Source: an uncultured Clostridia bacterium (GTDB lineage: Bacteria; Bacillota; Clostridia; Peptostreptococcales; Anaerovoracaceae). Taken from it: a stretch of 54,068 nt of DNA. The translations under genes were made by a program, and so were the position numbers. Positions 16,822-25,603 of the stretch are shown here, piece after piece. Location of the stretch: assembly GCA_934255135.1 (NCBI GenBank), contig CAKQMV010000014.1, positions 1-54,068 on the forward strand, in the 5' to 3' direction. The notes beneath the pieces are model-generated. The model ran no database searches, was not told the DNA's origin, and was given only the letters and a program-made list of their open reading frames with translations. Each line of letters starts with the position of its first letter. The first letter of the stretch is position 1.

Positions 16822-17472
16822 CTACCTCCTCTCAAGCCTTCTGAAAGCCTTACGCTTAGACATAACTTTACTTACAACTCTTGCAGGCTCTCTTTTAGCT
16901 AGGGCTGGATCAAGCTTTACCTTGATAGGTTTGAAGTCAATTTCTTCATCATACAGCTTGGCAATTCTCTGCTGCATAGAACCTTCAAGCAGTCCTTCTG
17001 CCGCTGCATCTGTAAGCGCATGGACAGAGTAAACGCCATCATCAAAAATATCAACAGTAATAGTACCTGGTGTGAGTGTTATAGAATTAGCAAGCAAGGC
17101 TCTGGCCGCGGGATGGTCATAATCAGCCTTAAACCAAATAATGTGTGGATTAATAGAATCTCTATGGAATAGAACAACTTTAGAAACATCAACAGATGAC
17201 TTGATTATTTCTTTAACAAGCCAGAAGAAATATACAATCATTCTGAAAGGATTGATGTGGAGTATATAGTATTCATTGTCTGTCTTAAGCCCTCCAACAA
17301 TAAGAACCTTAACAGATATCGCCGCAATGATTGCGCACGATGTTACACCGAATAATATAAACTTTGACTCGAATATTGCGGACATAATAAACCACAATAA
17401 AAGTAGAGGAATGAGGGTTTCAAAGAAGTAAAGCACCCTGCTTCCATTAGTTTCTATTCTCTTTGCTTTCAT
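16822..17472 (-). CDS. mrpE: Na+/H+ antiporter subunit MrpE (MnhE/MbhA)
   Basis: This 216-residue subunit is the first gene of the operon. Two or three N-terminal hydrophobic helices are followed by the conserved membrane-proximal segment IVYFFWLVKEIIKSSVDVSKVVL, then a soluble domain with LLANSITLTPGTITVDI, the ANSITLTPGT motif diagnostic of MrpE. It is longer than the roughly 160 residues common for MrpE because of a basic C-terminal tail (FKPIKVKLDPALAKREP onward). A GTG six bases upstream is in frame; GAGGTG is placed for the ATG at 17472. The divergent radical-SAM/lexA operon begins 215 bases away. Confidence 0.88.
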   Translation of the reverse strand: MKAKRIETNGSRVLYFFETLIPLLLLWFIMSAIFESKFILFGVTSCAIIAAISVKVLIVGGLKTDNEYYILHINPFRMIVYFFWLVKEIIKSSVDVSKVVLFHRDSINPHIIWFKADYDHPAARALLANSITLTPGTITVDIFDDGVYSVHALTDAAAEGLLEGSMQQRIAKLYDEEIDFKPIKVKLDPALAKREPARVVSKVMSKRKAFRRLERR

Positions 17473-17598
17473 GTTCACCTCAAAATATGCTTAAATACGT
17501 GCATAACTTTAGTTCATTATACTAAATATATTATGATTATAGAAGTAAAACAACTACATATTGTTAATTAAGTAACTCAATTTGTGGGTTCATTTGCA

Positions 17599-17627
17599 TT
17601 TACAAACATTTGTTCTTATGTTATTAT
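17599..17627 (+). promoter_or_regulatory. promoter with LexA-like box upstream of the radical SAM-lexA operon
   Basis: TTTACA (17599-17604), a 17-base spacer and TATTAT (17622-17627) form a good sigma-A promoter. The spacer holds CAAACATTTGTTCT (17603-17616), close to the Gram-positive LexA operator CGAACRNRYGTTYC (about 11 of 14 positions). This is where a repressor would block polymerase, so autoregulation of lexA and SOS control of the radical SAM gene are expected. Called by eye. Confidence 0.65.
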
Positions 17628-17687
17628 TATCAAAGAAAAACACGGTAAATACAATATGTAATTTAAGTAAAGGGAAACGGTATATCT

Positions 17688-18515
17688 ATGAACAATTATC
17701 CTAAGATAGGGCCTACAGTTACAATGTTCGTACCATATGACTGTAACAATGCATGCCCTTTCTGCGTTAACAAGCAGGAGTACAGAGACACATCAAGCTT
17801 TGATTTAGACAGATGCTTCAGATCACTGGATCTGATGAACAGAATTTTCCCGTACAACGATATCGTTCTTACAGGCGGTGAGCCTCTTGCAGATATCGAT
17901 GCACTCGGAGAGATTATCGAACACATCGAACCAACTCATCATCTGTATATCAACACTACCCTACCGGTCGGAGAGGATCAGACTATTGAAGAGATTGCAG
18001 CTAAGCTTAACAAGTATAAGGACAGAATTTCCTGCATGAATGTTTCAAGACACCTTGAGCATTATGTTAAGGAATGTGACGACAGAATTTTTGACCTTCT
18101 CGAGTTCCCTCACAGAATCAATTGTGTAGTATTCGAGGATGCCAAGCTTGAGGATACTCAGCAGAAGCTTATCCAGGTTCTCGACAGATTCGAGGGACAT
18201 GAGATTCAGCTGAGAGCTAACTACTCATTCCTTCGTCTTGATAACGTATTTGATAAGGATAACGATAATCTGTTCAAGTTCATCGCATCAATTTGCGAGT
18301 ATAAGGGCGACCTTGAGAAGGAAAGATTCAGAACAGGATTCCTGTTCGAGAGAAACGGAAGCAAGATCACATATCACAAGACGCTGCCATTTGCCAAGGT
18401 AGATGGAGTTGTCGGTGATATCATCATCAGACAGACTGGTCGTATTTACGATGACTGGAATGAATACGGTGAGGAGCTTAACATTAACGATCTTGCACTT
18501 GTAGATTATAAGTAA
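17688..18515 (+). CDS. radical SAM protein co-operonic with lexA
   Basis: This 275-residue protein has the radical SAM cluster motif CNNACPFC (CxxxCxxC) near residue 19 and the SAM-binding DIVLTGGEPLAD segment near 59, so it should bind a [4Fe-4S] cluster and cleave SAM to a 5'-deoxyadenosyl radical. It is short, with no SPASM-like Cys-rich C-terminus, and ends GRIYDDWNEYGEELNINDL. I do not recognise a named subfamily and give no substrate. It lies 10 bases before lexA on the same strand and behind a promoter with a LexA-like box, so it is probably induced by DNA damage. It is not the spore photoproduct lyase type by length or motif. Confidence 0.82.
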   Translation: MNNYPKIGPTVTMFVPYDCNNACPFCVNKQEYRDTSSFDLDRCFRSLDLMNRIFPYNDIVLTGGEPLADIDALGEIIEHIEPTHHLYINTTLPVGEDQTIEEIAAKLNKYKDRISCMNVSRHLEHYVKECDDRIFDLLEFPHRINCVVFEDAKLEDTQQKLIQVLDRFEGHEIQLRANYSFLRLDNVFDKDNDNLFKFIASICEYKGDLEKERFRTGFLFERNGSKITYHKTLPFAKVDGVVGDIIIRQTGRIYDDWNEYGEELNINDLALVDYK

Positions 18516-18525
18516 GGAGATTGAA

Positions 18526-19203
18526 ATGGCTAGCAAGAAGGCAGAGGACAGACAGAACAGCATTCTGGAGTTCATGAGAGAACAGATTGATGCGAACGGA
18601 TATCCCCCAACAGTAAGAGAGATATGCGAACATCTTAATATCAAGTCAACATCAACTGTACATGGTGACATCAAGGTTCTTCAGGAGAAGGGTCTTGTTA
18701 AGAAGGGCTCAGCTAAGTCACGTGCGGTTCTTCCTATGACTCAGAACAAGAATACTGCATCTAAGGAAGCTACTTCGAGCACACAACATAAGCAGGAGTC
18801 ATCTGTATCAATGGATGTGGTTGAGCTTCCTGTAATCGGACGTGTAGCTGCAGGTACACCTATTCTTGCTGAGCAGAATATTGAGGACACAATGGCCTTC
18901 CCTTCTCGTTTCATAGGAACTGGTAACAACTTTGTTCTTACAGTTCATGGCAACAGTATGATCAATGTCGGCATTAACGACGGAGACTACCTGATTGTAT
19001 CTGAGAGCAGTGAGGCGCGTAATGGTGAGATTGTTGTTGCACAGGTTGAAGGCGAATTCGAATCAGAGATGACAGTTAAGACCTTCTACAGAGAGAATGG
19101 TCACATCAGACTTCAGCCTGAGAATGATGAGCTCGATCCTATCATCGTAAACGACTGTCGCATAGTCGGTAAGGTTAGAGGCGTGTTCCGTTACATGAAC
19201 TAA
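18526..19203 (+). CDS. lexA: LexA repressor
   Basis: LexA represses SOS genes and cleaves itself when activated by RecA. This 225-residue protein has the N-terminal winged helix with YPPTVREICEHLNIKSTSTV, a polar linker (about 75-95) slightly longer than usual, and the C-terminal S24 domain. The Ala-Gly cleavage site is in GRVAAGTPI, the nucleophile Ser in VHGNSMINVGI and the general-base Lys in SEMTVKTFYRE. AAGGAGATTGAA precedes the ATG. It is the second gene after the radical SAM gene and is followed by a strong terminator. Confidence 0.96.
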   Translation: MASKKAEDRQNSILEFMREQIDANGYPPTVREICEHLNIKSTSTVHGDIKVLQEKGLVKKGSAKSRAVLPMTQNKNTASKEATSSTQHKQESSVSMDVVELPVIGRVAAGTPILAEQNIEDTMAFPSRFIGTGNNFVLTVHGNSMINVGINDGDYLIVSESSEARNGEIVVAQVEGEFESEMTVKTFYRENGHIRLQPENDELDPIIVNDCRIVGKVRGVFRYMN

Positions 19204-19220
19204 TCTAATAACTGATTTGA

Positions 19221-19260
19221 TAATAAAACACACCCTTGCAAGTGAGGGTGTGTTTTATTA
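19221..19260. terminator. bidirectional terminator between lexA and the CmpB-like gene
   Basis: A perfect 16-bp stem (19221-19236 with 19245-19260) carries A-rich and T-rich arms. It separates the convergent lexA and the minus-strand gene ending at 19271. Confidence 0.92.
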
Positions 19261-19270
19261 TCATCATTTT

Positions 19271-19813
19271 TCAGATTCCCGTGCTAGTCAGTATCATATC
19301 GATAATGATTACAGGAAGAAGTATAATGGTTATATACTTCTGTTTCTTGTAGTCAAGCTTATCTATCATAGGAAGTATCATATACAGAAGTACTATTCCA
19401 CCTACTCCAAATCTTAAGCTTGGATTAAGAGCTATTCGTCCCTGGAAATTAGGTATAAATCTCTTATAGTTCCACATCCATGAACCTGTCGTATATTCCA
19501 TAATATACGATGCTATAAGCTCGACAGTTGTTGTAATTATCATTATTGATGGGAAGCTTATTGCAATCTTACTAAGCTGTGACCTATTCGAATAAACAAG
19601 TTTATTAAGACACACCAGAAGTATAATTCCACCAAATCCATATACAATACAATATGGTCCGTGAAGATATCCCCTGTTTGAGAATCCAGTTTTATATATA
19701 AACACTTCTAGGACCGTTTCATATACCCATCCTAAGATTGAACAGGTAATGAAAAATGTTCCATATCTACATAGCTTCTCGTAATGCTTTGTGTATCTCT
19801 CTGAATTTAACAT
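19271..19813 (-). CDS. CmpB-type putative ABC transporter permease (PF06541-like)
   Basis: This 180-residue protein has about five hydrophobic helices. FFITCSILGWVYETVLEVF, then NRGYLHGPYCIVYGFG, match the sxlGWxyEt...NRGfLxGPxxpiYGfG signature of the family annotated as putative ABC-transporter type IV or CmpB. A conserved SYIMEYTTGSWMWNYK segment follows. No ATPase or binding protein is adjacent, so an ABC-transport role is not supported by context; the family's function is not settled. GGAGGTGGATTAC fixes the ATG at 19813 over a GTG nine bases upstream. Confidence 0.82.
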   Translation of the reverse strand: MLNSERYTKHYEKLCRYGTFFITCSILGWVYETVLEVFIYKTGFSNRGYLHGPYCIVYGFGGIILLVCLNKLVYSNRSQLSKIAISFPSIMIITTTVELIASYIMEYTTGSWMWNYKRFIPNFQGRIALNPSLRFGVGGIVLLYMILPMIDKLDYKKQKYITIILLPVIIIDMILTSTGI

Positions 19814-19869
19814 GTAATCCACCTCCGAACTTTGGCTTCCTACTTGCTTCAGGTAACTACCCTATTCTC

Positions 19870-21543
19870 TTACATTTCAATCTGCTTCTTAAGCTCAATC
19901 GCTCTGTCGATTGCTTCATCGATATGAGGCAGGAAGTTCTCTCGTCCTACCATATCAACGATACCACTCTTCTCAAGTGCATGCATTGGCTGCTCATTAA
20001 CATGCGAGAAGATAATAGCAATCTCCTTCTTCTTAGCCCTCTTTATAAGCATTTCAAGCGATCTGATTGCTGTAACATCGATTGCAGGAACAGAACGCAT
20101 TCTTATGATGATTACCTCAGTAAATGACTTAGCTGTAATCTCATTAAGCATATCAACAGCACCGAAGAACATCGGACCGCTGATCTCATATACAGAAATG
20201 TGCTTAGGAACCTTCTTAAGCTCAGTTCTGTCACTGTCATTCACATCGAGATCTTCGAAATCAACCCAACCTCTGATAGCTGCCTCCTCTGACATTCTCT
20301 TCATAAAGAGGAAGCATGCAGCAATCATTCCGAATTCGATTGCAACAACAAGGTCAAATACGATTGTAAGTACAAAGGTTGCAATAAGAATGATGATATC
20401 ACTCTTAGGTGCTCTTTGAATAATCTCTACAAAAGTTCTCCATCCGCTCATATTGTAAGCTACCTGAAACAGGATAGCTGCAATAGTTGGCATTGGGATA
20501 AGCGCTGCATAAGGCATCAGAAGCACCAGAACAAGCACGAGTACAACGGAATGCACCATACCTGCGACTGGGGTTTTGCCCCCGTTCTTTATGTTAGCAG
20601 CAGTTCTTGCGATAGCTCCTGTCGCAGGTATACCACCGAAGAGAACTGAACCGATATTACCGATTCCCTGCGCAATAAGCTCCTGGTTTGAGTTGTGGTT
20701 TGAGTTAATCATCGAATCTGCAACTACGCATGAAAGCAGTGATTCAATAGCTGCAAGAATAGCAATTGTAAAACCATCTGTAAACTCATGGCCGATAAGC
20801 TCCAGTGAGAACTCTGGCATTCTGAACGTCGGAAGACTGTTGCTGATTGTGTACAGATCTCCTATAGTATTTACATTAAGATGTCCAAGCTTAACAATGG
20901 CTATTCCAACAACTACAGCAATAAGTGATGAAGGAATTCTCTGATTAAACAGTGGCCAGACAAACAGAACAACCAGACATACAATTCCAACAACAAGTGC
21001 CTGGGTGTTAAAAGTTCCGAAGAACTCTCCAAAAGCCTTGACCTTATCAACTGTTTCAATTGGCTTTACTCCCTCAGCATATGTGATGCCGAAGAAATCC
21101 TTGAGCTGACCGATAACAATCGTAACTGCGATACCTGCAGTAAATCCTGTTGTAATAGTGAATGGAATAAACTTGATCAGACTTCCGACCCTCAGAATAC
21201 CCATTATAATCAGAATTACTCCGGCTATGATACTCGCCATCATCAGGCCTTCTATTCCGTCCTTTGCAACGATTCCCGCTACGATTGTGGCAAAAGCAGC
21301 AGTTGGTCCCGCGATCTGAACTCTACTTCCTCCGAAGAACGAAATCAGAAATCCCGCTACGATTGCAGTATAGATTCCGTTCTCAGGATTAACACCAGAT
21401 GCTAGTGCAAGTGCGATTGAAAGTGGAAGTGCAATAATCGCTACAATAACTCCAGCAACAGCATCCATACCGAACTGTTTTAACGAATAACCTTCTCTCA
21501 TTACCTGAAACAGCTTTGGTTCCAGCTTCTCTACTCTATTCAA
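19870..21543 (-). CDS. SulP-family anion transporter with STAS domain
   Basis: This 557-residue protein has the SulP plan: a membrane domain of about 12-14 helices (residues 20-430) and a cytosolic STAS domain (about 455-557). GMDAVAGVIVAIIALPLSIA, a GPTAAFATIV loop and FGGIPATGAIARTAANIKNGG are family signatures. SulP proteins carry sulfate, bicarbonate or related anions, and the actual substrate is not evident. The STAS part ends with a VPAIDVTAIRSLEMLIKRAKK stretch (the usual Ser of anti-anti-sigma factors is an Asp-Val-Thr context here). The start is TTG at 21543, chosen because GGGAGAGGAAA precedes it and the N-terminus LEPKLFQVMREGY fits the family. Confidence 0.88.
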   Translation of the reverse strand: MNRVEKLEPKLFQVMREGYSLKQFGMDAVAGVIVAIIALPLSIALALASGVNPENGIYTAIVAGFLISFFGGSRVQIAGPTAAFATIVAGIVAKDGIEGLMMASIIAGVILIIMGILRVGSLIKFIPFTITTGFTAGIAVTIVIGQLKDFFGITYAEGVKPIETVDKVKAFGEFFGTFNTQALVVGIVCLVVLFVWPLFNQRIPSSLIAVVVGIAIVKLGHLNVNTIGDLYTISNSLPTFRMPEFSLELIGHEFTDGFTIAILAAIESLLSCVVADSMINSNHNSNQELIAQGIGNIGSVLFGGIPATGAIARTAANIKNGGKTPVAGMVHSVVLVLVLVLLMPYAALIPMPTIAAILFQVAYNMSGWRTFVEIIQRAPKSDIIILIATFVLTIVFDLVVAIEFGMIAACFLFMKRMSEEAAIRGWVDFEDLDVNDSDRTELKKVPKHISVYEISGPMFFGAVDMLNEITAKSFTEVIIIRMRSVPAIDVTAIRSLEMLIKRAKKKEIAIIFSHVNEQPMHALEKSGIVDMVGRENFLPHIDEAIDRAIELKKQIEM

Positions 21544-21627
21544 TTTCCTCTCCCTAATATATTTGTTCTTATTCTCTCAGTTATATTTGTATAATTCGCA
21601 ATTTAAAGTTATAATTCGTTCTCTTAT

Positions 21628-22080
21628 TTAAATCAGCGCATCTACGCCAAATGTCAGTCCGGACACGATAAGGCCCGCAATAAGCACTCCTATCATAATT
21701 GCAGGAAATGCTCTCTTAAGTCTCATATCCATCATTGCTGCAACAAGCGCACCAGTCCAGGCACCAGTTCCAGGAAGTGGGATTGCAACCAGAATAACCA
21801 GGCCTACAAACTCCCATCTCTCAACCGTCTCCTTCTTGGCCTCCGCCTTAGCCTCAAGCTTCAGTACCATTCTGTGAAGCCTCTCGCTCTTGGTCTTAAG
21901 CCAGTCAAAGACAGTTCTCGTACCTACAATCAGTAAAGGAATCGGCGCAAGATTACCAAGAACTGAAGCACCAAATGCTTCCCATACGCCAAGCCCCTGG
22001 ACAACTCCGTAAGGAATGGCTCCGCGAAGCTCTATCACGGGAACCATTGCCATCAGAAACGTAGTAAGTAATTCTTTCAT
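21628..22080 (-). CDS. small multidrug export-family membrane protein (PF06695-like)
   Basis: This 150-residue protein has about four hydrophobic helices and begins LLTTFLMAMVPVIELRGAIP, the PviElRgaiP motif of the family named Sm_multidrug_ex, with GNLAPIPLLIVGT following. IPLPGTGAWTGAL is the second conserved glycine/proline loop. The family name comes from early annotation; direct evidence for drug export is thin, and the fold is related to DedA/VTT-type reentrant loops. It lies 13 bases after the M18 peptidase and is probably cotranscribed with it. Confidence 0.8.
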   Translation of the reverse strand: MKELLTTFLMAMVPVIELRGAIPYGVVQGLGVWEAFGASVLGNLAPIPLLIVGTRTVFDWLKTKSERLHRMVLKLEAKAEAKKETVERWEFVGLVILVAIPLPGTGAWTGALVAAMMDMRLKRAFPAIMIGVLIAGLIVSGLTFGVDALI

Positions 22081-22093
22081 TATTTCTTACCCA

Positions 22094-23470
22094 TTATAGT
22101 GTAAGGAATGCCTTGTAGCCCTTGTATGCCTCGTAGAGGTCAGCCTTGCTGATTGCCTCCCATGGAGCATGCATCGACATAACAGCAATTCCACTATCAA
22201 TAACTTCCATGCCGTAAAGTGAAAGAATATAAGCGATTGTTCCACCGCCACCCTTCTCTACAGCGCCAAGCTCTGCAGTCTGATATACAACATCATTCTC
22301 ATCCATAACCTTACGAAGCTTGGCAAGATACTCAGCATTTGCGTCATTTGAACCACCCTTGCCACTGCCACCAGTGTACTTGCAGAATACAAGACCGTGT
22401 CCCATAAATGAAGCATTATCTCTGTCGAATCTGTCCGCATAGAATGGGTCAAAAGCAGCGTTAACGTCTGATGAAAGCATTCTGCAGTTACGCAGACATC
22501 TCATAAGGTTGAGCTCGCTGTAGATACCCATTCTGTCGAGAACCTCTCTCATTGTGTTCTCGAAGAATCTTGACTCCATACCAGTAGCTCCAACGCTTCC
22601 GATCTCTTCCTTGTCAACGAAAAGTCCACATGCAGTTGTTGTGACATCAGGTGTCTCAAGCATTGCAACAGCTGAAGGATATGAGCAGCATCTGTCGTCG
22701 TGACCGTATGAGAGAATCATACTTCTGTCAAAACCAGCCTCTCTTGCTCTTCCAGCAGGAACAACCTCAAGCTCTGCTGAGATGAAGTCATCCTCTTCGA
22801 TATCGTACTGCTCCTTAAGGATTCTAAGAATCTCAGCCTTAACCGGATTCTTCTCCTCACCCTTAAGTGGTCTTGAACCGATGATAATATCGAGAGCCTC
22901 GCCATCAATAACATCGTTGGCCTTCTTCTGCATCTGATCCTTAGCAAGGTGAATCAGAAGATCGCTTACGAAGAACACAGGCTCGTCATCTCTCTCACCT
23001 ACAGAAATATTCACAGTTGTTCCGTCAGTCTTGCACACAACACCGTGAATAGCCATAGGAAGCGTTACCCACTGATACTTCTTGATTCCGCCGTAGTAAT
23101 GAGTATTGAAATATGCAATCTCGTCCTTCTCGGTAAGCGGTCTCTGCTTAAGGTCAAGTCTAGGTGAATCGAGATGTCCACCAAGAATATTCATGCCCTT
23201 ACCGACGATATCCTCACCGATATTCAGATACATAAGAGCCTTGCCCATGTTTACAGCATAAATCTTGTCGCCAGTCTTAAGCGTTTCGCCTGCTCTGATC
23301 ACGTCATCAAGATTTCTGTAGCCATTAGCTTCAGCCATGGCAACAAGCAGATCAGTGCATTCTCTCTCAGTCTTTCCATCACTCAGAAAGTTGATATAAT
23401 CATTGCTTAGCGACTCAAGTCTTGCAAGATCCGCATCATTATATATATTCCATGCATTATCGTGAATCAT
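22094..23470 (-). CDS. M18-family aminopeptidase
   Basis: This 458-residue zinc aminopeptidase belongs to the aspartyl-aminopeptidase family, which releases N-terminal acidic or other residues in the cytosol. Metal and catalytic motifs are visible: NILGGHLDSPRLDLK (His-x-Asp), SYGHDDRCCSYPS (bridging Asp), VDKEEIGSVGATG (Glu-Glu), and SMHAPWEAISKADLYE (final His). An upstream in-frame ATG at 23482 overlaps the ribosome site GGAGG, so the start is placed at the ATG at 23470. It heads a two-gene unit with the small membrane protein that follows. Confidence 0.92.
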   Translation of the reverse strand: MIHDNAWNIYNDADLARLESLSNDYINFLSDGKTERECTDLLVAMAEANGYRNLDDVIRAGETLKTGDKIYAVNMGKALMYLNIGEDIVGKGMNILGGHLDSPRLDLKQRPLTEKDEIAYFNTHYYGGIKKYQWVTLPMAIHGVVCKTDGTTVNISVGERDDEPVFFVSDLLIHLAKDQMQKKANDVIDGEALDIIIGSRPLKGEEKNPVKAEILRILKEQYDIEEDDFISAELEVVPAGRAREAGFDRSMILSYGHDDRCCSYPSAVAMLETPDVTTTACGLFVDKEEIGSVGATGMESRFFENTMREVLDRMGIYSELNLMRCLRNCRMLSSDVNAAFDPFYADRFDRDNASFMGHGLVFCKYTGGSGKGGSNDANAEYLAKLRKVMDENDVVYQTAELGAVEKGGGGTIAYILSLYGMEVIDSGIAVMSMHAPWEAISKADLYEAYKGYKAFLTL

Positions 23471-23584
23471 AATTACCTCCATACAAAATTTTTACCCTTA
23501 ATTTTATCATATTACACAAATTCTGTGAACACGGGACGTCCGGATAACCTGTTTTCTTTTTGCACATACTTCATCGCACGCAAA

Positions 23585-23606
23585 AATCCCCTCTTTCGAG
23601 GGGATT
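23585..23606 (-). terminator. terminator after the VTT membrane protein gene
   Basis: A perfect 9-bp stem (23585-23593 with 23598-23606), 4-base loop. On the minus strand it is followed by a short T-run. Confidence 0.75.
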
Positions 23607-23630
23607 AATTCTCATTCCGAAGGGTTCCGC

Positions 23631-24824
23631 TTACTCTTCATCCTTCTTCTTATTCTTATGTGTCCACAGGCCAATGCTTAGAAAAAGTCCTACTACAACA
23701 AATGCAGCAAGAATCATATTGAATACATCAAGTGATACGCTTGACATGCATAGACCCATTCTTACAAGACCCGCTGGCTTACGCATGATTGCAGAGCCGG
23801 CAAGTACAAATGTAAGGATGCCTGATACAACAGTGTTGATAAGAGTAAACTTAACACCGAAGTCGAGCTTTCTGATAAGCAGTGTGATCATAAGTGCAAG
23901 GATCCATATGCCATAGAATACCCAGCCTACGTTCCATGCAGCTGTTAGGCTTGGAACTCTCATTGCGATTAGTCCAACTACCATAGCCCATAGAGCAGTG
24001 TTATAAACCTTACTTACACCTCTTGCGATGTTAATGCCCTCAGTCTTGTACTCAGTACCAGCAGCCTTAGCAGCCTCCATCTTTCTCTTCTCAGAAGCAG
24101 TGAATGCCTGCTTTATTACAATTACGAGAATTGCAAGAGCGAATAGGCATACAAGTCCCATAAACATAAGTCTTGCTCCACCTGTGAGCATTCCTCCAAC
24201 GTATGAATATACGATGCAGGCAGGCATCTGACCAACTCCTGTTGCGATAAAGAAGCCCCAGAAGTCCATTGCAGTAAGGCCTGCTGCATATGATACAACG
24301 TCGAATGAGATAAATGGAAGAAGTCTTGCGATAAGAATACACTTCTTACCATACTTCGCAAAGAACTCCTCAATCTGAAGCAGAGCTCCCTTAGTACAAA
24401 TCTTCTCTACGATATCTCTACCAAGGATTCTTGCAATGTAGAAACACATAACAGCACCGATCATTGATGAAACCCACGACAGGATACATCCCTGCCACCA
24501 TCCGAAGAGGTTGGCATTAGTCAGAGTGATAAAGAAGGCAGGAAGTGGTGCAGCAATAGACTGGAAGATCATCAGAAGCGTTGACACCAGCATTGCCCAC
24601 TTGCCGTACTTCGCGATAAAGTCGTGCATTCTATCGAAGTCACCTGACTTAAACATTTCGATAATAGCACCGATAGAACTATGAACTGAAGGAACAGCAA
24701 AATAGATAACAATAGCCAGTACGAATAATCCGATAATTATTCCTCTACCTATCCATTTATTTCTTCTCTTCTTAGCCTCGTCCTTCGGGGCTACATTCTT
24801 AACTGTTTCGTTTGTATTCTCCAT
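23631..24824 (-). CDS. TVP38/TMEM64 (VTT) membrane protein with extra C-terminal membrane domain
   Basis: This 397-residue protein has a VTT/DedA-like domain at about 75-230: FQSIAAPLPAFFITLTNANL, then FGWWQGCILSWVSSMIGAV and GKKCILIARLLPFISFDVVS, where the R-x-x-P-x-x-x-x-D pattern is the family hallmark. VTT proteins resemble lipid scramblases and half-transporters. Unusually, a further block of about four helices (residues 285-390) follows a charged loop; I do not recognise it. The gene lies 20 bases after the YdjY-like lipoprotein gene and shares its promoter. A second VTT protein is encoded upstream at 25604-26326. Confidence 0.83.
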   Translation of the reverse strand: MENTNETVKNVAPKDEAKKRRNKWIGRGIIIGLFVLAIVIYFAVPSVHSSIGAIIEMFKSGDFDRMHDFIAKYGKWAMLVSTLLMIFQSIAAPLPAFFITLTNANLFGWWQGCILSWVSSMIGAVMCFYIARILGRDIVEKICTKGALLQIEEFFAKYGKKCILIARLLPFISFDVVSYAAGLTAMDFWGFFIATGVGQMPACIVYSYVGGMLTGGARLMFMGLVCLFALAILVIVIKQAFTASEKRKMEAAKAAGTEYKTEGINIARGVSKVYNTALWAMVVGLIAMRVPSLTAAWNVGWVFYGIWILALMITLLIRKLDFGVKFTLINTVVSGILTFVLAGSAIMRKPAGLVRMGLCMSSVSLDVFNMILAAFVVVGLFLSIGLWTHKNKKKDEE

Positions 24825-24844
24825 CTCTTACCTCAATTACTCCT

Positions 24845-25486
24845 TTACTTAAGTGTAAATGTAACCTTTACAACTGTACCGTCTGCAGGAGCAACCTTGT
24901 CGTTAAGATAAACACCTGGCTTCATAGCATCAACATCTCCGAATGCATAAGCCTTGTTTGAAGTGATTCCAGCCCAGCAGCTGTTGTTACAAGCGATGCA
25001 TCCTGAACCGGCAGTCTCATTATTCTGCTTGTTTCCGCCGAATACGAAGTCCATCTTAGCCTTGCTTCCGTCCTCAAGCTTAGTGAAGTCTTCCCAGCTT
25101 ACAGGATCATCCTGACCATCCCAAGTGATAGTAACATCTATAGGCTGTCCCTTAACGAACTCACCGTCAGCAATCTTGTCTTTAGTCTCGTTGCCTGGCT
25201 TAGCACCGATTTCCATCATTGCATCGTAGAAATCCTGTGAGTCAGCAAAAGCCTTAACCATACACTTCTCAGCCACACTTCCGCCTTCATACACCATAAA
25301 GTGCATAGTTGACTGATCGAAGAACATTCCGTTTACAGTACCATATACAGATACAGTGCCTGCATCCTTGTCAGTGATAATCTCCTTGTAATCCACATCG
25401 CTGTCTGATGTGTCTCCACCGCCTCCGCATGCGCAGAGTGACAATGCCATAACGCCGGCAAGAATACCTACCAGTATCTTCTTCAT
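24845..25486 (-). CDS. YdjY-like lipoprotein
   Basis: This 213-residue protein starts with a lipoprotein signal (MKKILVGILAGVMALSLCAC), with the lipidated Cys followed by GGGGDTSDSD, so it should sit on the outer face of the membrane. The mature part has MHFMVYEGGSVAEKCMVKAF and a Cys-rich GSGCIACNNSCWAG stretch, resembling YdjY-type domains found in lipoproteins near redox or electron-transfer genes. The four closely spaced Cys could bind metal or form disulfides; function is unknown. GGAGGAAAGAAT fixes the ATG at 25486 over an upstream in-frame start. It is the first gene of a unit with the VTT protein at 23631-24824. Confidence 0.72.
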   Translation of the reverse strand: MKKILVGILAGVMALSLCACGGGGDTSDSDVDYKEIITDKDAGTVSVYGTVNGMFFDQSTMHFMVYEGGSVAEKCMVKAFADSQDFYDAMMEIGAKPGNETKDKIADGEFVKGQPIDVTITWDGQDDPVSWEDFTKLEDGSKAKMDFVFGGNKQNNETAGSGCIACNNSCWAGITSNKAYAFGDVDAMKPGVYLNDKVAPADGTVVKVTFTLK

Positions 25487-25547
25487 ATTCTTTCCTCCAT
25501 AAATAACCAAATCTGTATTCTAATATAAAATATACCAATACATACTA

Positions 25548-25576
25548 ATATTACCTATTGATACCTATTGTTTCAA
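25548..25576 (-). promoter_or_regulatory. promoter of the lipoprotein-VTT unit with tandem 10-bp repeats
   Basis: On the minus strand, TTGAAA (25576-25571), a 17-base spacer and TAATAT (25553-25548). The spacer is built from two copies of CAATAGGTA exactly 10 bases apart (plus-strand TACCTATTG at 25552-25560 and 25562-25570), and the -35 lies in a TTTCAAATTGAAA palindrome (25571-25583). A one-helical-turn repeat across a promoter suggests a bound regulator. Confidence 0.6.
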
Positions 25577-25603
25577 ATTGAAATAATCTATTTGAATAGC
25601 AGT

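Noticed and set aside
19271..19813. Functional ABC transporter at this locus
   Set aside because: The protein has the CmpB-type membrane signature only; no ATPase or substrate-binding gene is adjacent.
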